A DNA stretch of 64,000 nt from Nonomuraea turcica (GCF_030718205.1 NZ_JAUZQF010000004.1:372001-436000), one strand, 5' to 3'; counted from the stretch's first letter, positions 1-11,648 are shown. A program made the numbers and translations. Notes: generated by a model not told the origin, from the sequence alone.

Positions 1-813
1 CTCGCCGGAGAACTCCTTGACGACGCCGATCCGCATGCCGGCGATGTCGGGGTTCTTCGCGGCCTCGACCACGCTGGGGACCGGGGCGTCGATCGAGGTG
101 GAGTCCATCGGGTCGTGCCCGGAGAACGCCTCGTGCAGCAGCGCCGCGTCGAGCACGTTGCGGGCGAACGGGCCGGGCGTGTCGAGCGAGCTCGCGAACG
201 CGATGATCCCGTAACGGGAGGAGCCGCCATATGTCGGCTTCATGCCCACGATGCCGGTCACGGCCGCGGGCTGCCGGATCGAGCCGCCCGTGTCGGTGCC
301 GGTGGACAGCGGCGCCTCGTACGCGGCCACGGCGGCGCTCGAACCGCCGGACGAGCCGCCCGGCACCTTCGTCAGGTCCCACGGGTTGTGCGTCGGGTGG
401 TAGGCGGAGTTTTCCGTCGAGGACCCCATGGCGAACTCGTCGAGGTTCGTCTTGCCCAGGAAGACCAGCCCGGCCTCGCGCAGCCGCTTGGTGACGGTCG
501 CGTCGTAAGGTGGCCGCCAGCCCTCGAGGATCTTGGACGCGGCCGTCGTGGGCATGTCGTGCGTGGAGAAGATGTCCTTGTGCGCGATCGGCACCCCTGC
601 CAGCGGGCCGAGCTTCTCGCCCGCCTTGAGCCTGGCGTCGACGGCCCGCGCCTGCTCCAGCGTGACCTCGCGATCGATGTGCAGGAACGCCCTGATCTTG
701 GGCTCCACCTCGGCCATGCGGTCCAGGTGAGCCTCGGCCACCTCGGCGGCCGCAACCTCGCCTGCGGCGATCATCGCCCCCAGCTCGGCGGCGGTCTTAC
801 GTATGAGACTCAT
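1..813 (-). CDS. gatA: Aspartyl/glutamyl-tRNA amidotransferase subunit A, partial (C-terminus outside window)
   Basis: GatA is the amidase of the GatCAB complex. It releases ammonia from glutamine, which is used to convert misacylated Glu-tRNA(Gln) or Asp-tRNA(Asn) to the amidated form. The reverse-strand reading frame starts at an ATG ending at 813 ([14 protein letters not shown]) and runs off the window edge after 271 codons. The amidase-signature elements are visible: the AHKDIF lysine, the Gly/Ser-rich [14 protein letters not shown] stretch, and the [12 protein letters not shown] serine loop. Its ATG overlaps the gatC stop by four bases (ATGA), so the two are translationally coupled. The C-terminal part and the downstream gene, usually gatB, are not in the window. 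Confidence 0.96.
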   Translation of the reverse strand, partial: MSLIRKTAAELGAMIAAGEVAAAEVAEAHLDRMAEVEPKIRAFLHIDREVTLEQARAVDARLKAGEKLGPLAGVPIAHKDIFSTHDMPTTAASKILEGWRPPYDATVTKRLREAGLVFLGKTNLDEFAMGSSTENSAYHPTHNPWDLTKVPGGSSGGSSAAVAAYEAPLSTGTDTGGSIRQPAAVTGIVGMKPTYGGSSRYGIIAFASSLDTPGPFARNVLDAALLHEAFSGHDPMDSTSIDAPVPSVVEAAKNPDIAGMRIGVVKEFSGE

Positions 814-1109
814 GCCTCCTCCCCGAGGATGCGCGGCACCTGGAAGCGGTCGCCCTCGACGGCGGGCGCGCCGGCGAGCGCCTGCTCGGGGGTCAGCGAC
901 TGTCGCACCTCGTCGGCACGGAAGACATTGGTCAGCGGAAGCGCGTGCGACGACGGCGGCACGTCCTCGGCGGCGACCTCGGAGACCTTCGCGACCGCCT
1001 CGATGATGGCATCGAGCTGGGTGGCGTAGTGTTCGAGCTCGTCGTCGGTGAGCGCCAGCCTGGACAACCGGGCCAGGTGTGCGACCTCGTCGCGGGTTAT
1101 GGCGGACAT
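810..1109 (-). CDS. gatC: Aspartyl/glutamyl-tRNA amidotransferase subunit C
   Basis: This is the small GatC subunit that wraps around GatA and stabilises the GatCAB transamidase. It has 99 residues, normal for the family. The N-terminus [21 protein letters not shown] and the late segment VFRADEV are typical. It is the first gene of the gatC-gatA pair and overlaps gatA by four bases. No strong Shine-Dalgarno sequence precedes the ATG, so translation from a very short leader is possible, but I could not fix the promoter. Confidence 0.95.
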   Translation of the reverse strand: MSAITRDEVAHLARLSRLALTDDELEHYATQLDAIIEAVAKVSEVAAEDVPPSSHALPLTNVFRADEVRQSLTPEQALAGAPAVEGDRFQVPRILGEEA

Positions 1110-1165
1110 GAGTCGTTTAACCCGTTTCGTGGATGGAGTCTTTGGACACTGCCATCCTAGGGGGC

Positions 1166-1194
1166 TTGACGCAGCGCCCCTGAACCATTAACCG
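1166..1194 (+). promoter_or_regulatory. Possible promoter for the 1254 membrane-protein gene
   Basis: A TTGACG hexamer at 1166-1171 is followed after 17 bp by TAACCG at 1189-1194, in the divergent interval between gatC and the plus-strand gene. The -35 match and spacing are good, but the -10 lacks the final T of TANNNT. Confidence 0.3.
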
Positions 1195-1253
1195 GCCCGC
1201 AACACGCCGAACGATCCCGGTCGCCCGCTCGTTGCCCCTCCAGGAGGCGGGCC

Positions 1254-1775
1254 ATGGAGCGTAACGGGTGCGGCGCGGGATGCCTGATTGTCCTGGTGGC
1301 CCTGACCACGCCGCTGGTCCTGCTGGCCGGTGTGCTGCTGACCGTCGTCACCGTGGACGCCGCCCAGCTGGAGTTCCGAGCCGCGCGGCAGCAGGGCACG
1401 ATGGGGCACTTCACCGCGCGGGAGCTGGACTGCTCGGGCCGCGGCCCGTGCAACTGGAACGGCGTCTACGTGTCAGGCGACGGCTCGCTGACCAAGCCGG
1501 ACGCCTGGATCTTCGGATACGGGTCGGATGAGCTTGCCGCGGGCGACCGGGTGGCGGCGCTCGATGCCGGGCACGACGTCAAGGTCTTCCGTCCGGGTCA
1601 CTACGACCTGCCCGGCGTGCTGCTGCTGGCGGGCTTCTCGCTGGCGACCCTGCTCCTGCCGGTGTACCTGTTCCGGCGCGCGCTCTGGAAGAGCCCGCCC
1701 AAGTGGACGCCGGAGCGGCCGACGTGGAAAGGCCATCGACTTAGTCAGGCGGAGCGGCTGACCTCGGGCCGGTAA
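1254..1775 (+). CDS. Two-pass membrane protein of unknown function
   Basis: A 173-residue protein that I do not recognise. It begins with a hydrophobic segment (about residues 10-35), followed by an extracytoplasmic-looking middle of about 75 residues containing two cysteines (CSGRGPC). A second membrane segment lies near residues 122-143, with a short basic cytoplasmic tail. The middle resembles a small DUF3592-like ectodomain (a GXXVXGXV-type strand region), but that is only an impression. AGGAGG lies just upstream of the ATG. The last 31 bases overlap the end of the convergent GGDEF-EAL gene. Confidence 0.75.
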   Translation: MERNGCGAGCLIVLVALTTPLVLLAGVLLTVVTVDAAQLEFRAARQQGTMGHFTARELDCSGRGPCNWNGVYVSGDGSLTKPDAWIFGYGSDELAAGDRVAALDAGHDVKVFRPGHYDLPGVLLLAGFSLATLLLPVYLFRRALWKSPPKWTPERPTWKGHRLSQAERLTSGR

Positions 1776-3820
1776 CCGAACTTGACCTGGGCGGCCGCGG
1801 CCTCGGAGCGCTCGCGGATCCAGACCGTGGCATCGGCGGCGGGCATGGGCTTGCAGAAAAGCCAGCCCTGCCCCACGTCGCAGCCCATCTCGGCCAGCCG
1901 CATGGCGACCTCGTCCGACTCGACGCCCTCGGCCACCGAACGCAGCCCGAGCGAGCGCACCAGGTCCACGATCGAGCGCACGATCCGCTCGTCGTCCTCG
2001 GAACCGGCCATCCTGCGCACGAACGAGGCGTCGATCTTCACCTCGGACACCGCCAGCCGCTGCAGCCTGATCAGCGAGGAGTAACCGGTGCCGAAGTCGT
2101 CCAGGGCCAGCGGCACGCCCAGCGTGGCCAGCGCCTTGATGGTCTCCTGCGTATAGGCCTGGTCGCCGGTCAGGATGCGCTCGGTCACCTCCAGCTGGAT
2201 GGCCGACGGCGGCAGCCCGTACTTGGCCAGACCCACCTCCAGCTGCTCGGGCAGGGCCGAGTCGAGCAGGTCGCGGGCGGAGATGTTGACGGAGATCTGC
2301 ACCCTGAGCCCGGTGTGCCACCAGCAGGCGGCCTGCTCGAGAGCCTCTTCGATCACGTATGCCGTCAGCTGCCGCATCAGGTAGGACTGCTCGGCCAAAG
2401 GAACGTATTCGGAGGGCGCGATCGCCCCGTGCACCGGGTGCCGCCAGCGCAGCAGGGCCTCCACCCCGTGGACGGCGCCGCTGCCGAGGCTCACCTTGGG
2501 CTGGTAGTGCAGCCGGAGCTCCCGGTTGTCGATGGCGCGGCGGAGATCACCGAGTAAGGTGAGCCGCTCGGGCGAGTTGCGGTCCTTGTCCGGCTGATAG
2601 AGCTCGACGCCGGTGCGTCCCTCCTTGGCCAGGTACATCGCCACGTCGGCCCGCTGCAGCAGCAGCTCGAAATCGGGCGCGTGATCGGGATAGAGCGCGA
2701 TCCCGACCGAGGCGTCCACGTCGAAGGTCATGCCTTCCAGCCGCACCGGCTCGGTCAGCGCCGCGCGCAACCTGGCCGCCACCTCCCTGGCCGCGTGGGC
2801 GTCCCTGATCGAGGGCAGCAGCACGGCGAACTCGTCGCCGCCCAGCCGGGCCACGACGTCCTTGGGGCGTACGGAATGGGTGAGCCGGTGCGCGACCATC
2901 TGCAGCAGCCGGTCGCCCACCGGATGGCCCATCGTGTCGTTGACCTCCTTGAACCGGTCGAGGTCGAGCAGGAACAGGCCGACCCGCTCGTCCTGACGGG
3001 CCTCGGCGAGCGCCTCCTCAGTGCTCACGATGAGCATCTTGCGATTGGGCAGGCCGGTCAGCTCGTCGTGCAGGGCCTGGTGGTCGCGGCGCATGGACAG
3101 CGTGGCGGTGAAGTAGACGGCGGCCAGGGGGGCGACGAAGAGCGGCACGAGGCCGGGCGAATGGTTCATGACCACGACGACCAGGGGCGCCAGGCCGAGC
3201 AGCGCGGCGTAGACGAGGCTCTGCGGCCCCACGGTGACCTTCAGCACCCGCACGATCGAGCGCCGTTCGTGCAGCGCGACCGCCCCGCTGACCAGCGTCG
3301 CCCTGGAGGCGAAATAGGCCACCCCGGCCAGCGCGATCGCCGGCAGGTGGCCGCCGCTCGGCTCCCACGGCGCGGCCGGGCTCGGTGCGATCCCGAACGC
3401 CCCCAGCACCACGGCCGCCGCGGTGAGCGCCAACGTCGACTGAGCGATGTTGAACATGACCCGATGCCACGACTTGCGGGTCACCACCCCGTTGATGGCG
3501 ACGGCGACAGCCTGCATCAACACCGCGACCGGCAGCCCGAAGTGCAGCAGCACGGCGAAGGTGAACATGGTGGACGGGTAAGTGCCGCCCACCAGGCTGG
3601 CGGATGACACCATCACGGGCCTGAGCTCGCCCAGGATCACGAGCACCGCCAGCACCCAGAACAGTGCCGTGCGGGCCAGCTCCACGAGCGCCACCCAGTC
3701 CAGCCTGAGCATCGCCACGACGAGGGCGGTGAAGCCGATCATGGTGACGCCGGCGAGGAACGCCCACAGCGGCGTGCCGACGCGTGGTCCGGTGTCGCGG
3801 GTGTCGGTTGGGTCAGTCAT
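1745..3820 (-). CDS. Membrane-bound GGDEF-EAL bifunctional c-di-GMP synthase/phosphodiesterase
   Basis: This protein makes and/or degrades the second messenger cyclic di-GMP. The N-terminal ~230 residues contain about eight hydrophobic segments, probably a membrane sensor. A GGDEF domain follows with an intact RLGGDEF active site, then an EAL domain with intact EALLRW, DDFGTG and EGVES motifs. Both catalytic halves therefore look competent. I chose the ATG at 3820 (MTDPTDTRD), which has a G-rich stretch upstream. A longer frame reaching 4171 lacks a plausible start signal and reads as low-complexity sequence. The gene stands alone, convergent with the small membrane-protein gene. The signal it senses cannot be inferred. 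Confidence 0.9.
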   Translation of the reverse strand: MTDPTDTRDTGPRVGTPLWAFLAGVTMIGFTALVVAMLRLDWVALVELARTALFWVLAVLVILGELRPVMVSSASLVGGTYPSTMFTFAVLLHFGLPVAVLMQAVAVAINGVVTRKSWHRVMFNIAQSTLALTAAAVVLGAFGIAPSPAAPWEPSGGHLPAIALAGVAYFASRATLVSGAVALHERRSIVRVLKVTVGPQSLVYAALLGLAPLVVVVMNHSPGLVPLFVAPLAAVYFTATLSMRRDHQALHDELTGLPNRKMLIVSTEEALAEARQDERVGLFLLDLDRFKEVNDTMGHPVGDRLLQMVAHRLTHSVRPKDVVARLGGDEFAVLLPSIRDAHAAREVAARLRAALTEPVRLEGMTFDVDASVGIALYPDHAPDFELLLQRADVAMYLAKEGRTGVELYQPDKDRNSPERLTLLGDLRRAIDNRELRLHYQPKVSLGSGAVHGVEALLRWRHPVHGAIAPSEYVPLAEQSYLMRQLTAYVIEEALEQAACWWHTGLRVQISVNISARDLLDSALPEQLEVGLAKYGLPPSAIQLEVTERILTGDQAYTQETIKALATLGVPLALDDFGTGYSSLIRLQRLAVSEVKIDASFVRRMAGSEDDERIVRSIVDLVRSLGLRSVAEGVESDEVAMRLAEMGCDVGQGWLFCKPMPAADATVWIRERSEAAAAQVKFGYRPEVSRSA

Positions 3821-4214
3821 CGGTAACAGAACCCCCATTAGGTCACTATGGGAGGGTACGACCTTCACCCCACTTCGCGAAACCAAGCGCGTACGGTCCG
3901 TAGTTCTCCTTTCCGACATATACCCAAAAACCACCGTGCGTAGCAAACGTGCAGCCATCCGTATGTGCGCGCGGGGCACGGTCCTGCCCTCCCACCGCAC
4001 CGGGAGACCGCCGACCCGCGACCCCTCCGCACAATGCACGCACATCACCGCCCCATGCGCGTAAGCTCCCAACCCCCGCACATCGGCCGGTCGCATGCAG
4101 CCGTCGCCCCGCCCCTCCTCACACCGCCCATGTCCGCCCACCCGAGCGAGCCATGTGCGGCCGGGCGCCATGGCCGGGCCGGGCGGCCGGGCGCCATGGC
4201 CGGGCCGAGCGTCG
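3821..4214. other. 394-bp intergenic interval, no gene recognised
   Basis: This interval lies between the end of ligA and the start of the GGDEF-EAL gene, both on the minus strand. The part nearest the GGDEF-EAL gene (about 3840-3960) is less GC-rich and may hold its promoter. The ligA-proximal part carries a direct repeat. Reading frames across it have low-complexity Arg/Pro/Ala-rich translations typical of non-coding GC-rich DNA. Confidence 0.6.
4157..4207. repeat. Tandem direct repeat, two 25-bp copies
   Basis: Two identical 25-bp copies (4157-4181 and 4183-4207) are offset by 26 bp. Each contains GGGCGCCATGGCC with an NcoI-type palindrome. They sit just past the ligA stop codon and could fold into GC-rich structure, possibly acting as a transcription end. 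Function is not established. Confidence 0.8.
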
Positions 4215-6506
<2,292 letters not shown>

Positions 6507-6507
<1 letters not shown>

Positions 6508-7499
6508 CAGCCCTCTTGCCTGCCGCCCGCAGGATCCTCCTTGAGCACCTGGGCGGCCTTCCTGCACGCCGCCAGCGCCGCCTTGGCGTAGGCGGGGGAC
6601 GCCCCGGCCAGCCCGCACGCCGGGGTCAGCACGACCTGCCCGGCGAGCTTGTCCGGCGGGAACCCGAGCCGCCGCCACAGCTCCACCGCCGGCTTGGCGA
6701 TCACTCCCACATCCGGCAACCGCACGTCCCTGCCCGGCACGACGCCGAGCAAGACCATCGCCCCGGCCTCGGCGAGCTCCCCCAGCGCGTCCTGGTTCCG
6801 CCGCCGCAGCAGCGAGGCGTCCACGGAAACCCCGCGTACCCCGCCCCGCCGCAGCACGTCGAACGGCACGGAGCGGGCGCAGCAGTGCACGACCGGATCG
6901 TCGAACAGCCGCAGCGACTCTTCGACCCGCCATTCCTCCACGGCGGCGAGCCGGCCGAACCCGGAGGCCGTCGGCACGGTCCCGGCCAGCACCCCAGGCA
7001 GCCCCGGCTCGTCGAGCTGCAGCACGATCTCCGTCACCCCGGGCAGCCGGCGCCGCACCTCGGCGCAGTGGTCAGCGACTCCCTGGGCGAGCGAGGCGGT
7101 CAGGTCGCGTACGGCCCCGGCGTCGGAGAGCACCTTGTCCCCGTGCCTGAGCTCGATCGTCCCGGCCAGCGTCCACGGCCCGCAGACCTGGAGCTTCAAC
7201 GGCCCGGCGTAGTCGTGCCCGATCTCCTCCAGCGCGTCCAGGTCCCGTCGCAGATGATCGACGGCTCGCTGATGATCACGCCCGGGCCGGTCGGTCAGCC
7301 GCCACCCGGACGGCTGCACCTCGACGGGCAGTTCGATCAGCAGCGCGGCCGTCCTGCCGACCATGTCGGCGCCGACGCCCCTGGCCGGCAGCTCGGGCAG
7401 GTACGGCAGCCCCGGCACCTCACCGAACACGACCCGGACCGCTTCAAGATGATCATCTCCAGGATGCGAGCCGACCCCGGTGGCTTCCCACGTAGACAT
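6507..7499 (-). CDS. MetE-like (cobalamin-independent methionine synthase C-domain) protein
   Basis: A 330-residue single-domain relative of the MetE catalytic domain, often annotated as methionine synthase in actinobacteria, where it sits between mnmA and ligA as here. The start MSTWEATGVGSHPGDD is typical. The HCC and late PACGL motifs retain an H-X-C and a distal cysteine matching the MetE zinc ligands, so metal binding is plausible. It lacks the N-terminal half of true MetE, so its substrate is unknown. The ATG at 7499 has no Shine-Dalgarno sequence but has TACGCT exactly 7 nt upstream, which suggests a leaderless mRNA. Confidence 0.85.
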
Positions 7500-7506
7500 G
7501 GGTACA

Positions 7507-7516
7507 AGCGTAGGCT
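7507..7516. promoter_or_regulatory. Overlapping divergent leaderless -10 elements
   Basis: On the plus strand TAGGCT (7511-7516) lies 7 nt before the ATG at 7524. On the minus strand TACGCT (7512 down to 7507) lies 7 nt before the ATG at 7499. The two hexamers share the TA step at 7511-7512. Only 24 bp separate the two start codons, so neither gene has room for a leader with a ribosome-binding site. Confidence 0.6.
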
Positions 7517-7523
7517 CTGGCGA

Positions 7524-8156
7524 ATGGAGCTCACCAAGTACGGTCACGCGTGCGTACGCCTGGAGAAGGACGGCAAGGTCCTCGTCATCGACCCGGGGGC
7601 GTTCACCGAGGACCCGGTGCTCGACGGCGCCGACGCGGTCCTAATCACCCACCAGCACTTCGACCACGTCGATCCTGGCAAGCTCGCGACCGCCCCGCCG
7701 GGCGTGGAGATCTGGACGTGCGAGGGCGTCGCCGGCGAATTGTCCGACGTGCCGGTCAAGGTGAACGTGGTCCGGCACGGCGACGGCTTTGAGACGGCCG
7801 GTTTCGGGGTGAAGGTGTTCGGCGAGTGGCATGCAAAGAATCACCCCGATTGGCCGATCGTGCAAAATGTCGGCTTCCTGGTGGACGACGAGGTCTTCTA
7901 CCCTGGTGACGCGCTCACCGTCCCCGAGGCGGAGGTGCCCACGCTGCTGGTGCCCACCAACGCGCCGTGGCTGAAGATGGCGGAGATGGTGGAGTATCTG
8001 CGGACGGTACGCCCCGCGCGGGCGTACTCCACCCACGACGGCCTGCTCAACGACAACGGCCTCGGCCTCGTGGACAACTGGCTGAGGGTGGAATCCGACA
8101 AGCTCGGCGCCGACATCCGCCGTCTCCGGATCGGCGAGTCGGTCACCCTGGGCTGA
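7524..8156 (+). CDS. Metallo-beta-lactamase-fold hydrolase (UlaG-like)
   Basis: A compact 210-residue protein of the MBL superfamily, beginning MELTKYGHACVRLEKDG as in UlaG/YtnP-type small hydrolases. The metal-binding HQHFDHVD matches the HxHxDH signature. A later GEWHAKNHPDWP and FYPGDALT supply further conserved His and Asp, and STHDG near the C-terminus likely gives the last histidine. The substrate is unknown. It is expressed divergently from the MetE-like gene over only 24 bp and appears leaderless (TAGGCT 7 nt upstream). It is convergent with mnmA. Confidence 0.88.
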   Translation: MELTKYGHACVRLEKDGKVLVIDPGAFTEDPVLDGADAVLITHQHFDHVDPGKLATAPPGVEIWTCEGVAGELSDVPVKVNVVRHGDGFETAGFGVKVFGEWHAKNHPDWPIVQNVGFLVDDEVFYPGDALTVPEAEVPTLLVPTNAPWLKMAEMVEYLRTVRPARAYSTHDGLLNDNGLGLVDNWLRVESDKLGADIRRLRIGESVTLG

Positions 8157-8190
8157 CGTCAGGTCAGGTCGGCGTCCACCGTTCGGCCGG

Positions 8191-8238
8191 CGTCGTCACG
8201 ACCTCGGACGCGACGAGCGCTACGAGGCCGTGACGACG
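8191..8238. terminator. Inverted repeat with partial duplication of the mnmA terminus
   Basis: Between two convergent genes, CGTCGTCACG (8191-8200) is the exact reverse complement of CGTGACGACG (8229-8238). The sequence enclosed by the arms (CCTCGGACGCG...AGCGCTACGAGG) is repeated almost exactly at 8240-8263, including the mnmA stop codon. It may form a two-way transcription end created by a local duplication. Confidence 0.45.
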
Positions 8239-8254
8239 CCCTCGGACGCGAGCG

Positions 8255-9322
8255 CTACGAGGCGCCGGCGATGGTGGCGGACCCCACGACGGTGTCCCCG
8301 CGGTAGAGGACGGCCGCCTGGCCCGCCGCGACGCCCGTGGCCGGGCGGTCGAGCTCGATGCGCAGCCCGCCGTCGATCTCCTCGAAGCCGCACCCATAGA
8401 CCTCACCGTGCGCCCGCAGCTGCACGGCGAGCTCGCCGGAGACCTCGGACGGCCCGTTCCACACCGGCGGACCGCAGGTGATCGACGTGACCTCCAGCGC
8501 CGAACGCGGCCCGACCGTGACCGTGTTGGACACCGGCTCGATCGACAGCACATAGCGCGGCCTGCCGTCCGTGGCCGGGCGGTCGATGTGCAGGCCCTTG
8601 CGCTGGCCGATCGTGTAGCCGTGCGCGCCCTGGTGGCTCCCGACCACCGCGCCGCTCTGGTCCACGATGGGCCCTTCCGCCGACCCGAGCCGCTTGGACA
8701 GGAAGCCCCGCGTGTCGCCGTCGGCGATGAAGCAGATGTCGTGGCTGTCGGGCTTGTCCGCGACGGTCAGGCCGCGCCTGGCGGCCTCCGCGCGCACCTC
8801 CGCCTTGGTCGAGTCACCCAGCGGGAAGATCGCGTGGCCGAGCTGCTCGCGGGTGAGCACGCCCAGCACGTAGGACTGGTCCTTGCCCTCGTCGACGCTC
8901 CTGGACAGGACCCCGTCGACCAGCCTGGCGTGGTGACCGGTGGCGACCGCGTCGAAGCCCAGGGCCAGCGCCCGGTCGAGCACGGCCGCGAACTTGATCT
9001 TCTCGTTGCAGCGCAGGCACGGGTTGGGCGTGCGGCCCGCCGCGTATTCGGCCACGAAATCCTCGACCACGTCACGCTGGAAACGCTCGGCCATGTCCCA
9101 GATGTAGAACGGGATGCCGATCACGTCGGCGGCGCGGCGCGCGTCCCGCGAGTCCTCGATCGTGCAGCACCCCCGGGCGCCCGTGCGGTGAGATTGGGGG
9201 TTGGCGGACAGGGCAAGGTGGACACCAGTGACATCGTGGCCCGCCTCGGCGATCCGAGCGGCGGCCACGGCGGAGTCGACGCCGCCCGACATGGCGGCAA
9301 GCACACGCATTCCCATGACCAT
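8255..9322 (-). CDS. mnmA: tRNA-specific 2-thiouridylase MnmA
   Basis: MnmA inserts sulfur at C2 of the wobble uridine (U34) of tRNAs for Lys, Glu and Gln. The N-terminal PP-loop [12 protein letters not shown] activates the base with ATP. The catalytic cysteine is in [12 protein letters not shown], and the second sulfur-transfer cysteine is in [15 protein letters not shown]. The length of about 355 residues is normal. Three ATG codons lie within 13 bases (9322, 9316, 9310). The last gives [10 protein letters not shown], common in relatives, so the start may be 9310. A cysteine desulfurase encoded 1.1 kb away is the probable sulfur donor. Confidence 0.95.
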   Translation of the reverse strand: MVMGMRVLAAMSGGVDSAVAAARIAEAGHDVTGVHLALSANPQSHRTGARGCCTIEDSRDARRAADVIGIPFYIWDMAERFQRDVVEDFVAEYAAGRTPNPCLRCNEKIKFAAVLDRALALGFDAVATGHHARLVDGVLSRSVDEGKDQSYVLGVLTREQLGHAIFPLGDSTKAEVRAEAARRGLTVADKPDSHDICFIADGDTRGFLSKRLGSAEGPIVDQSGAVVGSHQGAHGYTIGQRKGLHIDRPATDGRPRYVLSIEPVSNTVTVGPRSALEVTSITCGPPVWNGPSEVSGELAVQLRAHGEVYGCGFEEIDGGLRIELDRPATGVAAGQAAVLYRGDTVVGSATIAGAS

Positions 9323-9383
9323 TCCAGCGTACTGTCCGGCGGGGAGTGCGCGACCATGACGGGGATCTGGGAGTATTCAGCCC

Positions 9384-10439
9384 ATGCGACTGTTCGGGCG
9401 CAAGGACGCAGACGACGAGGACGACGAGCCGCGCGGAGACGGGATCGCCGAGTTCTGGACGTGGTGGCAGGAGGCCAGGCCGCGGCTCGACTCGCTCGTG
9501 GCCGCGGGCGACACCGGAGGGCTGGAGGACCTGCTCGCCCCGGCCGTCGCCGCGCTGCATCCCGACCTGGTCTGGGAGGTGGCGCCCGGCAGGAACGCCA
9601 TGCACACCCTGGTGGTGACCTCGGCGGGCGACGCCGAGCTGCGCCCGCTCGCGCACCGCTGGGCCAAGGGCGCGCCGCCGGCCGATCTGCTGTGGGAGTT
9701 CCACCCGTCGCGGCAGGCGAACCCGCAGGCGGTGGAGCTCACCCTGGACGTGGGCGGCTTCGAGTTCGCGCTCGACAAGCTGATGCTGGGCCTGCGGGCG
9801 CCGCGGGACACGCCGCGGGTCGACGTGGCCGCCTACCATCCGATCTTCGGCGAGCTCGACGAGGACACCAGGATGGAGACCGCGCTGCTGGCCCTGGATT
9901 GGCTACTCGGCGAGGACGACGTGGCCAGGTGGGTGGGCGAGATCACGGCCGTCACGTTCGAGCCGATCGACGCGGTGCCCGCCGTGCATCTGCCCGCCGT
10001 GGTCGCCGACGTGGCCGCCGGCTTCGACGAGGAGCAGTGGGTGTTGCTCGAAGGGCAGACGGCGGGCGGCGCGCCGCTCGTCGCCACGGCCCGCTATCCG
10101 CTACGCCCGGTCGACTATCCGCTGTTCGACCAGCACATCGCGATCACGCTGCCGTACGCGCACCGCGACGAGGCCGGCCTGCCGATCGGCGAGTCGCTGA
10201 CCGCGCTGCGCGACTTCGAGGAGCGGCTGGCCGCCCGCATGCTCAAACTGCGTGATGACGCGGTGCTCGCCGCGCACCTGAGCACCGAAGGGCTGCGCAC
10301 CATCCACGTCTACGCCGACCCGACCGGCGAGGCCGCCATCCACGCCAAGGAGCTCATCGTGGGCTGGGAGGAGGGCGAGCCCCGGGTGGACGTCGGCACC
10401 GACGCCGGATGGACCGCGGTGGCCCCCTTCCTCAGCTGA
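9384..10439 (+). CDS. DUF695-type protein of unknown function
   Basis: A soluble acidic 351-residue protein resembling the DUF695 family found beside mnmA and cysteine desulfurase in many actinobacteria. It starts with a charged segment ([15 protein letters not shown]). Next comes an alpha/beta region with [14 protein letters not shown] and [14 protein letters not shown], and a C-terminal half with a DUF695-like [13 protein letters not shown] stretch (here [10 protein letters not shown]). There is no membrane segment or signal peptide. GGGAG lies about 10 nt before the ATG. It is transcribed away from mnmA and overlaps the end of the cysteine desulfurase gene by eight bases. Its biochemical role is not known. 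Confidence 0.8.
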   Translation: MRLFGRKDADDEDDEPRGDGIAEFWTWWQEARPRLDSLVAAGDTGGLEDLLAPAVAALHPDLVWEVAPGRNAMHTLVVTSAGDAELRPLAHRWAKGAPPADLLWEFHPSRQANPQAVELTLDVGGFEFALDKLMLGLRAPRDTPRVDVAAYHPIFGELDEDTRMETALLALDWLLGEDDVARWVGEITAVTFEPIDAVPAVHLPAVVADVAAGFDEEQWVLLEGQTAGGAPLVATARYPLRPVDYPLFDQHIAITLPYAHRDEAGLPIGESLTALRDFEERLAARMLKLRDDAVLAAHLSTEGLRTIHVYADPTGEAAIHAKELIVGWEEGEPRVDVGTDAGWTAVAPFLS

Positions 10440-11595
10440 GGCCGGCGCGGCGGGCGCGTTCTACGACGGCAGGGAGCACCTCGATCAGCCGGTCGACGTC
10501 CTCGCGGGTCGAGGTGTGGCCCAGGGTGAACCTGAGCGAGCCCCGAGCCGCGGCCGCGTCGGCTCCCATGGCCAGCAGCACGTGTGACGGCTGCGCCACG
10601 CCCGCCGAGCACGCCGAGCCCGTCGAACACTCCACGCCCTTGGCATCGAGCAGCATGAGCAGCGCGTCGCCCTCGCAGCCGGGGAAGGAGAAGTGGGCGT
10701 TGCCGGGCAGCCGGTTGTCCGGATCGCCGTTGAGCAGCACGTCGGGCACGGCCTGACGGACGCGTTCGATGAGCTCGTCGCGCAGCGCCGTCAGACGGCT
10801 GCTCAGGGCCTCCTGATGCTTGACGGCGGTGCTGACGGCGGCCGCGAGCCCGGCGATGGCGGGTGCGTCCAGCGTGCCGGAGCGCACGTCGCGCTCCTGG
10901 CCACCGCCATGCTGCACGGACACCGGGGTCAGCCCTCTGGCCAGCAACAACGCGCCGACCCCCATCGGGCCGCCGACCTTGTGGCCGGTCAGCGTGAGGG
11001 CGTCGGCCCCCGACCCGGCGAACGAGACCGGCAGCTGCCCGATCGCCTGGACCGCGTCGGTGTGGAACGGAATGCCGTGGTCGCGGGCGATGGCGGCCAG
11101 CACGCGCACCGGCTGGACGGTGCCGACCTCGTTGTTGGCCCACATGATACTGATCATCGCCACGCCGCCGGGATCGCGCTCGATCGCTTCCCGAAGCGTG
11201 TCGGGGTGCACCCGGCCGTAGGCGTCGACGTCCAGCAGCTCGACCTCCGCGCCCTGGCTGCCGGCCAGCCAATGGGCCGGGTCGAGCGCGGCGTGGTGCT
11301 CCACGGAGCTGAGCAGCACGCGCCGCCGCGGCTGCCGCGCCCAGTAGAGCCCCTTGATCGCGAGGTTGTCCGCTTCAGTGCCGCCCGAGGTGAACACGAC
11401 CTCGCTGGGCCGGGCGCTGAGCGCGTCGGCGATCGTCTCCCGCGACTCCTCGACCACCCTGCGTACCTGACGGCCCGCCGCATGCAGCGAGGAAGGGTTT
11501 CCCACCCGTTTGAGTTGCTCCGTCATGGCCTCGATCGCCTCGGGCAGCATGGGCGTGGTCGCTGCATGATCAAGATAGGCCGACGGTCTGGTCAC
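10432..11595 (-). CDS. Cysteine desulfurase (IscS/NifS-like)
   Basis: A PLP enzyme that removes sulfur from cysteine to form alanine and a protein persulfide. The 387-residue protein begins [11 protein letters not shown]. It has the HHAAL histidine, [10 protein letters not shown] with the Schiff-base lysine, and [13 protein letters not shown] carrying the persulfide cysteine. The synteny with mnmA suggests it supplies sulfur for tRNA thiolation, as in other actinobacteria, though Fe-S assembly is also possible. The start is a GTG with TACCCT six bases upstream, so it is probably leaderless. It is divergent from a TetR gene. Confidence 0.94.
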   Translation of the reverse strand: MTRPSAYLDHAATTPMLPEAIEAMTEQLKRVGNPSSLHAAGRQVRRVVEESRETIADALSARPSEVVFTSGGTEADNLAIKGLYWARQPRRRVLLSSVEHHAALDPAHWLAGSQGAEVELLDVDAYGRVHPDTLREAIERDPGGVAMISIMWANNEVGTVQPVRVLAAIARDHGIPFHTDAVQAIGQLPVSFAGSGADALTLTGHKVGGPMGVGALLLARGLTPVSVQHGGGQERDVRSGTLDAPAIAGLAAAVSTAVKHQEALSSRLTALRDELIERVRQAVPDVLLNGDPDNRLPGNAHFSFPGCEGDALLMLLDAKGVECSTGSACSAGVAQPSHVLLAMGADAAAARGSLRFTLGHTSTREDVDRLIEVLPAVVERARRAGLS

Positions 11596-11601
11596 GTGCT
11601 C

Positions 11602-11607
11602 AGGGTA
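11602..11607 (-). promoter_or_regulatory. -10 element of the cysteine desulfurase gene
   Basis: On the minus strand this reads TACCCT, six bases before the GTG start at 11595. This is the spacing expected if the start codon is the first transcribed codon. Confidence 0.5.
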
Positions 11608-11618
11608 TCTCGTTTGCG

Positions 11619-11642
11619 ACTGTACCGTCCGGACGGTACAGT
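11619..11642. promoter_or_regulatory. Perfect 24-bp palindromic operator of the TetR gene
   Basis: Each half reads ACTGTACCGTCC, and the two halves are perfect inverted copies with no spacer. The right half contains TACAGT (11637-11642), a TANNNT -10 element lying six bases before the TetR start codon. A bound dimer would cover its own promoter, so negative autoregulation is likely. The other edge lies 12 bp from the divergent desulfurase -10, so that gene could also be affected. Confidence 0.75.
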
Positions 11643-11648
11643 AAAGAC

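Noticed and set aside
3821..4171. N-terminal extension of the GGDEF-EAL protein
   Set aside because: The added 117 residues are low-complexity and not membrane-like, and there is no ribosome site. The ATG at 3820 gives a normal protein.
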